Assembly: GCA_013151975.1 (NCBI GenBank)
Contig: JAADHG010000146.1
Coordinates: forward strand, 1-20,595
Origin: Chlorobiota bacterium
GTDB lineage: Bacteria; Bacteroidota; Bacteroidia; Flavobacteriales; Flavobacteriaceae
Reading direction: 5' to 3'
Length of the DNA: 20,595 nt
Made by a program: the position numbers and the translations under genes. Numbering within the stretch: position 1 is the first letter of the stretch; each line of letters starts with the position of its first letter. Under the pieces are notes generated by a model. The model worked only from the letters and a program-made list of their open reading frames with translations, was not told the DNA's origin and searched no databases. Below, piece by piece: positions 7,999-16,354 of the stretch.

Positions 7999-8502
7999 CT
8001 ACCAAGTTCCTGCGTAATCTGTCATTTCTCCAGATTGTTGCTTAAGATAATCATATTTTAGCTTTATTATTTGACGAATATGTAAATAATCATGTGTTAA
8101 CCAATTTGTTAAGAAGAATTTTGCTGTAAGCTTCCCTTTTTTTGGATGCTCGTAATAGTGTTCCCATTTAGGGGAATTAAGAGATTGTAACCATTTAATT
8201 GATTTCGCTCTTTCCTCAATAAATTTGTTAAGCATAGTATTGTAATCTTGCTCAAGATATTTACGTTCTGTAACCCATTCAACAGGATTAAAAGTAGGAG
8301 GTGTTTGGTTGGGTTTCTCTAAAACCCATTGTGTTCTAAATTTAAAATCTTCGCGTTCTTCGTCATATAAATGGCAAACTATTTCTAACAAACTCCATTT
8401 AGTAGGATTCTGTTTCCACAAGTATATGTCTTTATTTACATCGTTTAAAAGATTGTAAAAAACAGCTTTATTTTCTTGAAGTTGTTCGATTAGAAAATCC
8501 AT
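7999..8502 (-). CDS. DinB-family four-helix-bundle protein
   Basis: A 167-residue cytosolic protein of the DinB/YfiT superfamily, metal-binding four-helix bundles that include bacillithiol/mycothiol S-transferases and stress proteins of unknown activity. The metal triad is visible as H44 (VCHLYDEE), H137 and H141 (THDYLHIRQI), in the usual positions at the ends of helices 2 and 4. W36 and SLLEIVCHL precede the first ligand, as in DinB_2 members. It lies 32 bases downstream of an orphan lipoprotein gene and could be cotranscribed with peptidase T and that gene. The thiol cofactor or substrate cannot be inferred. Confidence 0.85.
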   Translation of the reverse strand: MDFLIEQLQENKAVFYNLLNDVNKDIYLWKQNPTKWSLLEIVCHLYDEEREDFKFRTQWVLEKPNQTPPTFNPVEWVTERKYLEQDYNTMLNKFIEERAKSIKWLQSLNSPKWEHYYEHPKKGKLTAKFFLTNWLTHDYLHIRQIIKLKYDYLKQQSGEMTDYAGTW

Positions 8503-8534
8503 AATTAAAAATAAAAGTTAATTTTTTTACAATT

Positions 8535-8966
8535 TTAATTTGACAAAGTACCACCATTGTGACCGACAAAACATAATCCTTTAATACTTTTTGAAGAGTA
8601 AACTTCAATACTGGGTTCAGTGTAAATTTCAGTTTCATTATCAATTTGAACACATCTTTCCATATCCATATAGTTTACTGGAATAATTTTTTCATTTCCA
8701 GTTGGTTTTGAAACAACTGATAATAGCTTAAGATTAAATGAATAACTTGAATCTAATTTTATTTTATTACAATTGTATATTGCTATTTTTTTTGATATAA
8801 TTTTATATCTCTGTTTTTTATCTTTTGCGTAAATTAAATAGAAATTATTTATTGAATCTATCTTGTATACAATATATGCTGACTTAATAATTAAATCATT
8901 TTTTTGATTTGTTTTGAATGACTTACACGAAGTAATAGCCAAAAAAATAATCAATAATCTTTTCAT
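8535..8966 (-). CDS. Hypothetical lipoprotein
   Basis: A 143-residue protein with no recognised domain. Its N-terminus MKRLLIIFLAITSCKS is a lipoprotein signal with lipobox ITSC and acceptor C14. The mature part is Lys/Ile/Ser-rich and appears to be beta-strand-rich; C66, C105 and C132 are the remaining cysteines. The start codon is four bases after the peptidase T stop, so the two are very likely cotranscribed. The base composition looks more A+T-rich than that of pepT. No function is proposed. Confidence 0.7.
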   Translation of the reverse strand: MKRLLIIFLAITSCKSFKTNQKNDLIIKSAYIVYKIDSINNFYLIYAKDKKQRYKIISKKIAIYNCNKIKLDSSYSFNLKLLSVVSKPTGNEKIIPVNYMDMERCVQIDNETEIYTEPSIEVYSSKSIKGLCFVGHNGGTLSN

Positions 8967-8970
8967 AATC

Positions 8971-10215
8971 TTACTTTGAATATTTTTCAGCAGTTAATTC
9001 CACAATTTTACAAATCACTTTAGTTGCTTTTAAAATACTTTCAACAGGAACATATTCATAACGCCCATGAAAATTGTGTCCACCAGCAAAAATATTTGGA
9101 CATGGTAATCCCATATAGCTCAACTGTGAGCCATCAGTTCCGCCTCTAATCGCTTTTATTAAAGGTGTAATGTTGAGGTGTTTCATGGCTTCTTCAGCAA
9201 TATCAACAATATGTTTTACAGGCTCTACCTTTTCTTTCATATTGTAATATTGGTCTTTTATCTCAATTTCAATAATTGGCTTTCCGTATTTTGCATTCAT
9301 ATCGTCTGCAATTTTTTGAATCAATGCTTTTCTAGCTTCAAATTTATGGCTATCATGATCTCGAATAATGTATTGCAATTGGGTTTCTTCAACTTTGCCT
9401 TCCATAGCATATAAGTGAAAAAAGCCTTCATAGCCTTCAGTTAGTTCAGGAGTTTCTCTTTTGGGTAGATTATTGATGAATTCGGTTGCGTAATACATAG
9501 AATTTACCATTTTTCCTTTGGCATAACCAGGATGTACAATTTTTCCGTAGGCTTTAATCTTTGCTCCAGCAGCGTTGAAGTTTTCATATTCCAATTCACC
9601 AACCTGACTGCCATCCATAGTGTAAGCCCAATCGGCTCCAAACTTTTTTACATCAAATTTATGTGCGCCACGACCAATTTCTTCATCAGGCGTAAAACCA
9701 ACCTTAATATCTCCATGTTTAATTTCGGGATGGTTTATAAGGTATTCCATAGCACTCACAATCTCACAAATTCCTGCTTTATCATCGGCGCCAAGTAAAG
9801 TGGTACCATCAGTAGTGATTAAGGTTTGCCCTTTGTACATTAACAAATCGTCAAAGTAAGTGGGTGAAAGCACAATATTTTCTTCGGCATTTAATACAAT
9901 ATCTTCGCCATTATAGTTCTCAATAATTTTTGGGTTTACATTGGCTCCAGTAAAATCTGGAGAGGTGTCAAAATGTGAAATAAAACCAATGGTTGGCACC
10001 TCGTGTTCTACATTGCTCGGTAAGGTTGCCATGATGTATGCATTATCATCAATGCTAACATTTTGCATGCCAATGGCTTTAAGTTCATCAACTAATTTAT
10101 TGGCTAAATCCCATTGTTTTTTGGTGCTTGGAGTGGTTTCACTATTTGGGTCACTTTCAGTATCAATAGTCACATAGCCAATAAAACGATTGATAATGTG
10201 TTGCGTATTTAACAT
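8971..10215 (-). CDS. pepT: Peptidase T (M20B tripeptide aminopeptidase)
   Basis: Cytosolic dinuclear-zinc enzyme that removes the N-terminal residue of tripeptides. With ATG at 10215 the protein has 414 residues, the normal PepT length. Zinc and catalytic motifs appear in order: SHFDTSPD (H81, D83), LGADDKAG (D144/D145), TPDEEIGRG (catalytic E178 and ligand E179), TMDGSQ (D201), and the C-terminal [10 protein letters not shown] with H383. The dimerisation domain includes [16 protein letters not shown] at 10236 would lengthen the frame by seven residues, but it lies inside the -7 promoter box at 10234-10241, so a transcript from that promoter could not contain it. The gene is divergent from pyrD and is followed by the orphan lipoprotein. 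Confidence 0.95.
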   Translation of the reverse strand: MLNTQHIINRFIGYVTIDTESDPNSETTPSTKKQWDLANKLVDELKAIGMQNVSIDDNAYIMATLPSNVEHEVPTIGFISHFDTSPDFTGANVNPKIIENYNGEDIVLNAEENIVLSPTYFDDLLMYKGQTLITTDGTTLLGADDKAGICEIVSAMEYLINHPEIKHGDIKVGFTPDEEIGRGAHKFDVKKFGADWAYTMDGSQVGELEYENFNAAGAKIKAYGKIVHPGYAKGKMVNSMYYATEFINNLPKRETPELTEGYEGFFHLYAMEGKVEETQLQYIIRDHDSHKFEARKALIQKIADDMNAKYGKPIIEIEIKDQYYNMKEKVEPVKHIVDIAEEAMKHLNITPLIKAIRGGTDGSQLSYMGLPCPNIFAGGHNFHGRYEYVPVESILKATKVICKIVELTAEKYSK

Positions 10216-10233
10216 ATTTTCTTTGATTTTATT

Positions 10234-10264
10234 CAAAAATAGAGAACGGTTTATAAAGAGGCAA
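10234..10264 (-). promoter_or_regulatory. Bacteroidota promoter for pepT
   Basis: On the minus strand TTG (10264-10262), a 20-base spacer and a perfect TATTTTTG box (10241-10234) match the consensus. Transcription would start near 10228, leaving a leader of only about 13 bases before ATG 10215. This promoter decides the pepT start codon. Confidence 0.82.
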
Positions 10265-10303
10265 GCGATATAATGCTTTCTTTTTTATTGCATGAAATTA
10301 GTT

Positions 10304-10311
10304 TATTTTTG
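10304..10311 (+). promoter_or_regulatory. -7 promoter box for pyrD
   Basis: TATTTTTG is a perfect TAnnTTTG box, 17 bases before the pyrD ATG, so the leader would be about 12 bases long. The -33 region (about 10281-10283) has only a T-run and no clear TTG at standard spacing. Confidence 0.65.
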
Positions 10312-10328
10312 CACTCAAAATAGCCTTC

Positions 10329-11360
10329 ATGTATAAATCGCTTATTCGTCCAATACTCTTTTGTTTTGATCCTGAAAAAGTGCATCATTTTACATTTTCG
10401 TTTATAAAATTTATTTCAAAACTACCTTTAGTTCCTAATTTAATTAGGAGTATGTATCAAGTTAATGATAAAGCTTTAGAGCGTCATTTATTTGGACTAA
10501 CATTTAAAAATCCTGTAGGATTAGCTGCTGGATTTGATAAAAATGCAGTGTTGTATAATGAACTGACAAATTTTGGATTTGGCTTTATTGAAATAGGAAC
10601 AGTTACACCAAAAGCACAGGTTGGAAATCCGAAAAAGCGATTATTCAGATTGCAACAAGACCAAGGTATTATTAACCGAATGGGTTTTAATAACGAAGGA
10701 TTAGAAGCTACGATTACACAATTAAGAAAGAATAAAGGGCAACTCATAATAGGCGGTAACATAGGTAAAAACACAGACACTGCTCCAGAAGATTACACCA
10801 AAGATTATCTGGAATGTTTTAATGCACTGCATCCTTATGTTGACTATTTTGTATTGAATGTAAGCTGCCCAAATGTTGGAAGTCATGCCAAACTTACAGA
10901 CAAGGATTATTTGGAAGAATTGATTAGTGAAGTGATGCAAGCAAATAATAACTTTAGTGTTCAAAAACCTATACTACTTAAAATTGCTCCAGATTTAAAT
11001 ACCGTTCAATTGGATGAAATTATTGAGCTTGTTGCAACTACCAAAATTGATGGTATTATAGCTTCTAATACGTCTGTGTCAAGAGCGGGTTTAAGCACTT
11101 CAAACGAAAAATTAGAAGCCATAGGAAACGGAGGTTTAAGTGGGAAACCGATTAAAGACAAAAGTACTCAAGTCATTAAATATTTAGCTGATAAAAGCAA
11201 TAAAGCATTTCCAATTATTGGTGTAGGAGGTATTCATTCTCCTCAAGATGCACTTGAAAAGTTTGACGCAGGAGCTGATTTAGTTCAAATTTTTACGGGC
11301 TTTATTTATGAGGGACCTCGACTTGTTAAAGATATAAATACAATGATTTTAGAAAAATAA
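10329..11360 (+). CDS. pyrD: Dihydroorotate dehydrogenase, class-2-like
   Basis: Oxidises dihydroorotate to orotate, the fourth step of pyrimidine synthesis; class 2 enzymes pass electrons to quinone at the inner membrane. The 343-residue length and the helical N-terminal extension (about 1-45) are class 2 features. FMN-barrel motifs include GLAAGFDKN (64-72), [12 protein letters not shown] (90-101), [10 protein letters not shown] (177-186), [24 protein letters not shown] and [20 protein letters not shown]. The catalytic-base position is C180 within N177-V-S-C180-P-N182; E. coli class 2 PyrD has serine there, while class 1 enzymes have cysteine. It has its own promoter and is followed by a membrane metalloprotease gene. 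Confidence 0.94.
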   Translation: MYKSLIRPILFCFDPEKVHHFTFSFIKFISKLPLVPNLIRSMYQVNDKALERHLFGLTFKNPVGLAAGFDKNAVLYNELTNFGFGFIEIGTVTPKAQVGNPKKRLFRLQQDQGIINRMGFNNEGLEATITQLRKNKGQLIIGGNIGKNTDTAPEDYTKDYLECFNALHPYVDYFVLNVSCPNVGSHAKLTDKDYLEELISEVMQANNNFSVQKPILLKIAPDLNTVQLDEIIELVATTKIDGIIASNTSVSRAGLSTSNEKLEAIGNGGLSGKPIKDKSTQVIKYLADKSNKAFPIIGVGGIHSPQDALEKFDAGADLVQIFTGFIYEGPRLVKDINTMILEK

Positions 11361-11409
11361 TATTCTTTTAGATTTCTATATCTTCAATCAGGTACTGATA
11401 TATACGTAA

Positions 11410-12189
11410 ATGATAATTAATAATTTAAAATTTTCTATTTCAATTGTTATTGTATTTATTGTTTTCACAATAATAGGTACACTCTCACATGAGTTTGGAC
11501 ATATAGCTGTGGCAAAGTATTTTGGTTTTGAAACAACGCTTCATTATGGGTCAATGGAGTATTTTAAAAAAGGAAGGAACGAATTTAAAAAAGATAAACT
11601 CTTTAAAGAATTTATCACAATTTACGATGAGTTTAGTAATGAGATAAGTCATAATTTAGAGTATGAAAAAAAAGAACGTTTTCTAGAGTTACAAAATATA
11701 CTTGACAATAAATATCCGGATATTGCTAAGGAACCTTCAAGAGAAGAAGAAATAAAAAGGTTTTTTATAACACTTGGAGGTCCAATTCAAACTTTATTAA
11801 CCAGTTTTTTTGGGTTATTTGTTTTAGGGTTTAGAGGCTCGAAAAACAAAATATCTTTTCAGTTTTTAGATTGGTTTGCTGTTTTTTTATCCCTATTTGC
11901 TTTAAGAGAAGTATTCAACTTTGTAACGGCAATAATTAAATTCATAATTTTTTCTAAATCTGATTTTTATGGAGATGAGTTTGAAATTTCTCGTTATTTG
12001 GAGTATAATCAGTGGTTAATTCCTATTTTGACTTTTATTTTAGGATTGTCAATTTCACTTTATGTTATTTATAAAATAATTCCTTTTAAATATAGGTTTC
12101 CTTTTGTTATTTCAGGTTTTGTTGGTGGTTGTTTAGGGTTTGCTATCTGGTTTGGTTTTTTAGGAAGATTACTTTTCATTTTAGATTAA
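11410..12189 (+). CDS. Predicted M50-like membrane metalloprotease
   Basis: A 259-residue multi-pass membrane protein. The zinc-binding motif HEFGH (27-31) lies at the end of the first transmembrane helix (about 8-25), as in site-2-protease-type M50 peptidases. A long soluble, charged segment (50-115) follows, then GGP (123-125) at the start of the second helix, two further hydrophobic stretches (150-180, 203-223) and a C-terminal one (230-257). GDEFEISRYL (188-197) contains D189, a candidate third zinc ligand like the aspartate of M50 enzymes. No PDZ domain is present. It starts 49 bases after pyrD and ends 37 bases before the HMG-CoA-lyase-type gene. Whether it is an active protease and what it cleaves are unknown. 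Confidence 0.75.
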   Translation: MIINNLKFSISIVIVFIVFTIIGTLSHEFGHIAVAKYFGFETTLHYGSMEYFKKGRNEFKKDKLFKEFITIYDEFSNEISHNLEYEKKERFLELQNILDNKYPDIAKEPSREEEIKRFFITLGGPIQTLLTSFFGLFVLGFRGSKNKISFQFLDWFAVFLSLFALREVFNFVTAIIKFIIFSKSDFYGDEFEISRYLEYNQWLIPILTFILGLSISLYVIYKIIPFKYRFPFVISGFVGGCLGFAIWFGFLGRLLFILD

Positions 12190-12226
12190 AATAGTAGTAT
12201 TTTTATCATTGTATTAAATCCTTGTA

Positions 12227-13093
12227 ATGCCTGAACAAATTAAAATTATTGAATGCCCACGAGATGCCATGCAAGGAATTAAAGCATTTATACCAACTGA
12301 AGAAAAAGTTGGATACATTCAATCATTATTAAAAGTAGGTTTTGATACTATAGATTTCGGAAGTTTTGTATCTCCAAAAGCTATTCCACAAATGGTTGAT
12401 ACCGCTGAGGTTTTAGCACAACTAAATTTATCAGAAACTACTAGTAAATTATTAGCAATTGTTGCCAATACACGTGGCGCAACTGATGCTTCAAAGTATA
12501 AAGAAATTGATTATTTGGGATATCCATTTTCTATTTCTGAAAATTTTCAAATGCGTAATACCCACAAAACCATTGCACAATCTGTAGTGACACTTTCTGA
12601 AATATTAGAAGTAGCAGATAGGTCTAATAAACAAGTTGTGGTTTATATTTCTATGGGATTTGGCAATCCTTATGGTGACCCTTGGAACGTTGAAATTGTT
12701 GGCGAGTGGACAGAGCGTTTAAGTAACATGGGAGTTAAGATCCTATCACTTAGTGATACTATTGGAAGTTCTAATCCAGAAAATATCAACTATTTATTTT
12801 CTAATTTAATTCCGAGTTATCCTAGCATAGAGTTTGGAGCACATTTACACACTACACCTAATTCTTGGTTTGAAAAAGTAGATGCTGCATATAAAGCAGG
12901 CTGCAAACGTTTTGATGGTGCTATTCAAGGATTTGGTGGTTGCCCTATGGCAAAAGATGAATTGACAGGAAATATGCCCACCGAAAAGTTATTATCTTAT
13001 TTTACGCCTAAGAAATCAATTAATAATCTTAGTGCTTTAAGTTTTGAAAGTGCTTATAATGAGGCTTCCAAGGTTTTTAATGCATACCATTAA
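12227..13093 (+). CDS. Hydroxymethylglutaryl-CoA lyase-type enzyme
   Basis: TIM-barrel aldolase of the HMGL-like/DRE-TIM family. The expected reaction is cleavage of HMG-CoA to acetoacetate and acetyl-CoA, the end of leucine catabolism. The 288-residue length fits bacterial HMG-CoA lyases. Signatures are ECPRDAMQG with E9, R12 and D13, GSFVSPKAIPQM (45-56), LSDTIG with D177, the metal histidines H207 and H209 in AHLHTTPN, and the catalytic cysteine C239 in GFGGCPMAKDELTGN. A one-mismatch -7 box (TATTTTTA, 12198-12205) lies 22 bases before the start. The gene converges with the TonB receptor gene across 14 bases without an evident terminator. Other members of the family act on related substrates, so the exact one is inferred. 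Confidence 0.9.
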   Translation: MPEQIKIIECPRDAMQGIKAFIPTEEKVGYIQSLLKVGFDTIDFGSFVSPKAIPQMVDTAEVLAQLNLSETTSKLLAIVANTRGATDASKYKEIDYLGYPFSISENFQMRNTHKTIAQSVVTLSEILEVADRSNKQVVVYISMGFGNPYGDPWNVEIVGEWTERLSNMGVKILSLSDTIGSSNPENINYLFSNLIPSYPSIEFGAHLHTTPNSWFEKVDAAYKAGCKRFDGAIQGFGGCPMAKDELTGNMPTEKLLSYFTPKKSINNLSALSFESAYNEASKVFNAYH

Positions 13094-13107
13094 AAGTGTT
13101 ATTATTC

Positions 13108-15333
13108 TTAAAGTTTAAATTCAAAGCCTCCAAAAATTCCAAATGGTAGTCCAGGACGCAATCCTGCAGGAACTCTTGATACTGCATAAGTTGAGTCTAG
13201 GAGGTTAACAAAATTCAAAGTTAAAGCAGTGTTTTTATTAACTCTGTATCTTCCTGATAAATCAATAATAAAATTGGATGCTACTTTTTCATTTTCAGGA
13301 ATCGTACCACTTCCAGCTTTTGTTCTAAATGCACCATTAAAACGACCGCTTAAACTAAGTTCAAAGTCTTTGTGCTCTAAAGAAAGCGTTGTATTAAATT
13401 GATGTTTAGCTATATAAGGTAATTGGTCTCCAATATTAACTTCTCCCCAAAGACTATCATCACTATCAAAACTATTCAAAAATTTGCTATTGGTAAAAGT
13501 ATAAGCAAACGTTATTGGGAGTTTATAATTAGCATTGGTTTTTACAAGGTCGTAATTTAATAACATTTCAAAACCATTCACTCTCACTTCTCCTGCGTTA
13601 AACTGTTCCAAAGAACCCGTTCCACCAGTTGCAGCGAGATCGCTTCCTAATAAATTACTGTATTGGTTGTTAAAAGCAATGATTTCTCCTCTTAAACCTT
13701 TGGTTGTAAATCGTGTTCCTAATTCAATGTTTACACTTTCTTCTGCTTTTTGACCTTCCAGATTACTTGGTGGTGAAAAGCCTTTGTGTACACTAGCAAA
13801 AGTTGAAAAATCATTATTGATTTTATAATTAATTCCTATTCCTGGAATTAATACGCCTACTTTATTATTGCGTAATAAAAGATTACTGCCAGTTCTATTT
13901 ACATCGTTTTTGCCGTAATCTTTTCTTGCCAAATCTATATTTTCATAGCGTAAACCTGGAGTAATTGTAAGCTTATTGTATTTAAGTTTATACATAGCGA
14001 AAGCTGAAAAGGCATTAGCACTACTAATTCTATTTGCATCTGTTCCTTGTGTACCTGGATTAGTTAAATTCATTATGCCATTGATAATGTTAAAACCGTC
14101 AAGCCATTGAAACCTATCTTCTTCGTCATAATGCATACGTAAACCAATTTCAATATCATGGAAAGCATTTTTGCCATACCAATGATAGTCTAATTTTGTT
14201 TGTACACCTTTAGAGATATAGTTTCTATTATTTGCTTTTACTAATAAAGAGTTTGCATCGGAATTTGTTGTGCCATTTATCACATCAAAATAGTCGCTAT
14301 ATGTTAAAGGGTTTGTAAGAATTGAATTAATTCCAACTTTAGTACCATTAACAACCACATCATTTAGTTTATACCAATTTCTTGAAAAATTATTGTAATA
14401 TCCTGTTGTAGTAATTCTAAAATCTTTTGTAATATTTAAAATATGTGTTGCTGTAAACTGTAAATGATCTGCTTTAAAATTATCTTTTTCTGAAGCAGCA
14501 TATCTATCAAAAGGGTTACTTTTAAAATCAGCATCAGTTAAGCCTAAATACGTTTCATTTGCAACCTCATCAGAATATTGAAATTTGAACTCTATAGATT
14601 GACTAAATCTTGGTTTGGGGTTGGTGTTAATTCTAAATTTTGCAACAATATCATTTTTATCAAATCCAGTATTGGCATTGTTTGGTAAATTTTTAAAACC
14701 ATCAGACGAGTAATTTAAGTATTCAATAAGATATCCAAAATTTTGTTTACTTCCTCCTAGACTTGTATGTAATTTACTGCCATTAAAACTTCCATAGCTT
14801 GCATTTATATTTGCCGAAAACGAGTCAGGAATTTGAGTAGAAACCATATTAATTGCGCCACCAGTTGTAAAAGGGCCATACTGTACTTGGCTACTGCCTT
14901 TTAATATTTCTATGGCTTGCATTCTAGCAACTGTTGGAAAGTAATAGGCAGCAGGAGCACTATATGGCGCAGGTGCAATAAGTACGCCATCTTCCATTAA
15001 AGTAATCTTAGAGCTACGCTCTGGTGAAGTTCCTCTAAGGCTTATGTTAGGGCGTAGTCCAAAACCATCTTCTTCATAAATATTAACCCCTGGAACGTTA
15101 CGCAATATTCTATTTATATCAGTATAGCCAAATTTTTTGAGTTCATTTGGTGATACATAATAGGAAGAACCAGTTCTATTTTTGGCTACAAATTTATTAC
15201 CAAAAATAACACTAGCAGATAGAATCACTTCATCAAGTTGTTGTATTGAATCTTTTGGGATAGTTTGTTGTTTATTTTGTGCATAACCAATTGAAAAAAT
15301 TGCTATAAAAATAAAGGATAATTTAGTATTCAT
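13108..15333 (-). CDS. FecA-like TonB-dependent outer-membrane receptor
   Basis: TonB-gated importer, most likely of an iron or other metal chelate. From ATG 15333 it has 741 residues with a signal peptide (1-18, ending GYAQ). LDEVILSA (33-40) resembles a Bacteroidota TonB box. The plug domain (about 45-165) includes INRILRNVPGVNIYEEDG, LRGTSPERSSKITLMEDG, IEILKGSSQVQYGPFTTGG and continues into a 22-strand barrel ending GIFGGFEFKL. The PERSSKITLMEDGVLIAP phrase is characteristic of FecA-type receptors. It lacks both the N-terminal signalling domain of FecA and the CarboxypepD-like domain of SusC-type receptors. An upstream in-frame ATG (15444) is rejected because it precedes the promoter and gives no good signal peptide. 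It is divergent from the thioredoxin-ApbE operon. Confidence 0.92.
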   Translation of the reverse strand: MNTKLSFIFIAIFSIGYAQNKQQTIPKDSIQQLDEVILSASVIFGNKFVAKNRTGSSYYVSPNELKKFGYTDINRILRNVPGVNIYEEDGFGLRPNISLRGTSPERSSKITLMEDGVLIAPAPYSAPAAYYFPTVARMQAIEILKGSSQVQYGPFTTGGAINMVSTQIPDSFSANINASYGSFNGSKLHTSLGGSKQNFGYLIEYLNYSSDGFKNLPNNANTGFDKNDIVAKFRINTNPKPRFSQSIEFKFQYSDEVANETYLGLTDADFKSNPFDRYAASEKDNFKADHLQFTATHILNITKDFRITTTGYYNNFSRNWYKLNDVVVNGTKVGINSILTNPLTYSDYFDVINGTTNSDANSLLVKANNRNYISKGVQTKLDYHWYGKNAFHDIEIGLRMHYDEEDRFQWLDGFNIINGIMNLTNPGTQGTDANRISSANAFSAFAMYKLKYNKLTITPGLRYENIDLARKDYGKNDVNRTGSNLLLRNNKVGVLIPGIGINYKINNDFSTFASVHKGFSPPSNLEGQKAEESVNIELGTRFTTKGLRGEIIAFNNQYSNLLGSDLAATGGTGSLEQFNAGEVRVNGFEMLLNYDLVKTNANYKLPITFAYTFTNSKFLNSFDSDDSLWGEVNIGDQLPYIAKHQFNTTLSLEHKDFELSLSGRFNGAFRTKAGSGTIPENEKVASNFIIDLSGRYRVNKNTALTLNFVNLLDSTYAVSRVPAGLRPGLPFGIFGGFEFKL

Positions 15334-15373
15334 TTTATTTAGACTAATTAAAAATAATATCAATTTATTTGCG

Positions 15374-15404
15374 CAAATATATAACAGAAAATTATATATC
15401 CAAA
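15374..15404 (-). promoter_or_regulatory. Bacteroidota promoter for the TonB receptor
   Basis: On the minus strand TTTG (15404-15401), a 19-base spacer and a perfect TAnnTTTG box, TATATTTG (15381-15374), match the consensus. Initiation near 15367 would give a leader of about 34 bases before ATG 15333 and excludes the more distal ATG at 15444. Confidence 0.82.
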
Positions 15405-15622
15405 GCTTATTTAGAATAAATACAAATAATATTTTACTTGTCATTCATTATAAATAAGTTACATTATATTAAAGCGATTATAAATAAAAGAAGCACATTA
15501 AAAAAAAGACTATATTGTCTTATATAATAGTCAAAATATCTTGTAAAATGTATATTCTACATAACTTTTAAGTACATCCATATTTCTAAAAATAGTGTAA
15601 TGATTTCTGGGACATTAATGAC

Positions 15623-15654
15623 ACTTACCTTTACGAATAATACTTACCTTTTCG
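15623..15654. repeat. Direct repeat ACTTACCTTT(A/T)CG, candidate operator
   Basis: Two 13-base copies (15623-15635 and 15642-15654) differ at one base and are spaced 19 bases start to start. The core TACCTT recurs inverted as AAGGTA at 15701-15706. The arrangement is reminiscent of tandem half-sites for a transcription factor, but no regulator gene is present in the window. Confidence 0.45.
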
Positions 15655-15715
15655 TTTTCTGTGACTATTATTTTACCCCAACGTTTAAAAACTAAAAAAT
15701 AAGGTAGGAGTTTTT

Positions 15716-15733
15716 CTGTTCTATCTGTTCTAT
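15716..15733. repeat. Perfect tandem 9-base repeat CTGTTCTAT x2
   Basis: Two adjacent identical copies (15716-15724, 15725-15733) lie about 185 bases before the thioredoxin-like gene. They may be chance in AT-rich sequence or half-sites of an operator. Confidence 0.4.
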
Positions 15734-15916
15734 AGTTTTAACACGAAGTTTAATCTGTCAAATACCAATTTATAAAACACTACTACTTTTATAATTTGCT
15801 ACTTAATTCATGTAAGATATTATAAATTATTGCTACTAAGGCGGCACAATTTTTTTAACACTACAATTTTAGAATAAAGATAGCGTTAACCTATTTGTTA
15901 ATTTACTTTTTAAAAA

Positions 15917-16348
15917 ATGATTAAGCGTATTAGTATAGTCTTTCTATTGTTTATTGGACTGAATTGTTTTTCACAAAATTGGGTAACTAATTTAGATGAA
16001 GCAGAAAGAATAGCACAAAATAAAAACCAAAAAATAGTATTGGTTTTTTCAGGATCTGATTGGTGTGCACCTTGTATAAAGTTAGAAAAAGAGATTTTAG
16101 AATCTAAAGAGTTTAAAGATTTCTCTAAATCTAATTTTGTAATGTTAAGAGCTGATTTCCCTCGAAGAAAAAAAAATGCATTACCTCCAAAAATACAAGA
16201 AGAGAATAATAGTTTGGCCGAAATGTATAATAACCATGGATTCTTTCCGCTTGTTGTTGTATTGGATAAAAACGGAAAAGTCTTAGGGGAAACAGGTTAT
16301 AAAAATACAACTCCAAAAGAATATATTAAGCTTTTAGCATCTTATTAG
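15917..16348 (+). CDS. Exported thioredoxin-fold protein with WCAPC motif
   Basis: A 143-residue periplasmic thiol-disulfide oxidoreductase, probably a reductase or chaperone for cysteines in the neighbouring proteins. Residues 1-20 form a Sec signal peptide (LLFIGLNCFSQ); the residues before C17 do not fit a lipobox. The thioredoxin active site is W49-C50-A51-P52-C53 and the cis-proline is P111 in GFFPLVVVLD, so the catalytic apparatus is intact. It is the first gene of a close-packed set: ApbE follows after six bases, then DUF4266 and DUF3570. The nearby DUF4266 lipoprotein ends in a CGC pair that would be a logical thiol client, which is inference. Confidence 0.9.
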   Translation: MIKRISIVFLLFIGLNCFSQNWVTNLDEAERIAQNKNQKIVLVFSGSDWCAPCIKLEKEILESKEFKDFSKSNFVMLRADFPRRKKNALPPKIQEENNSLAEMYNNHGFFPLVVVLDKNGKVLGETGYKNTTPKEYIKLLASY

Positions 16349-16354
16349 TTCAAA

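Larger units (their letters stand above)
15334..15916. other. 583-base intergenic regulatory region between the receptor and the ApbE operon
   Basis: No open reading frame of note is present. At the receptor side sits a consensus promoter (15374-15404). Further in are a weak palindrome GACTAT/ATAGTC (15508-15513, 15527-15532), two direct copies of ACTTACCTTT-CG 19 bases apart (15623-15635, 15642-15654) with an inverted partial copy AAGGTAGG (15701-15708), and a perfect tandem CTGTTCTAT pair (15716-15733). No exact TAnnTTTG box was found for the plus-strand operon: TATAATTTG near 15790 has one base too many between the halves, and CCTATTTG near 15890 lacks the leading TA. The unusual length for this compact genome, together with the repeats, suggests regulated expression. 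Confidence 0.6.

Noticed and set aside
8468..8653. 61-residue minus-strand frame bridging the orphan lipoprotein and DinB genes
   Set aside because: It overlaps two better-supported genes on the same strand in another frame and shows only low-complexity sequence.
13094..13107. Shared terminator between the converging lyase-type and TonB receptor genes
   Set aside because: The 14-base gap contains no stem-loop; none was seen in the flanking coding ends either.
15334..15444. N-terminal extension of the TonB receptor starting at an ATG at 15444
   Set aside because: The consensus promoter at 15374-15404 lies inside it, and only ATG 15333 gives a proper signal peptide.
15508..15532. GACTAT/ATAGTC palindrome as a terminator or operator
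   Set aside because: Only six pairs with a 13-base AT-rich loop, no T-tail for either strand; could be chance.
15880..15900. CCTATTTG as the promoter of the thioredoxin-ApbE operon
   Set aside because: It lacks the TA of TAnnTTTG and no TTG occurs at the right distance.
15917..15976. Thioredoxin-like protein as a lipoprotein via C17
   Set aside because: The residues before C17 (G-L-N) do not fit the lipobox rule because asparagine occupies the -1 position.
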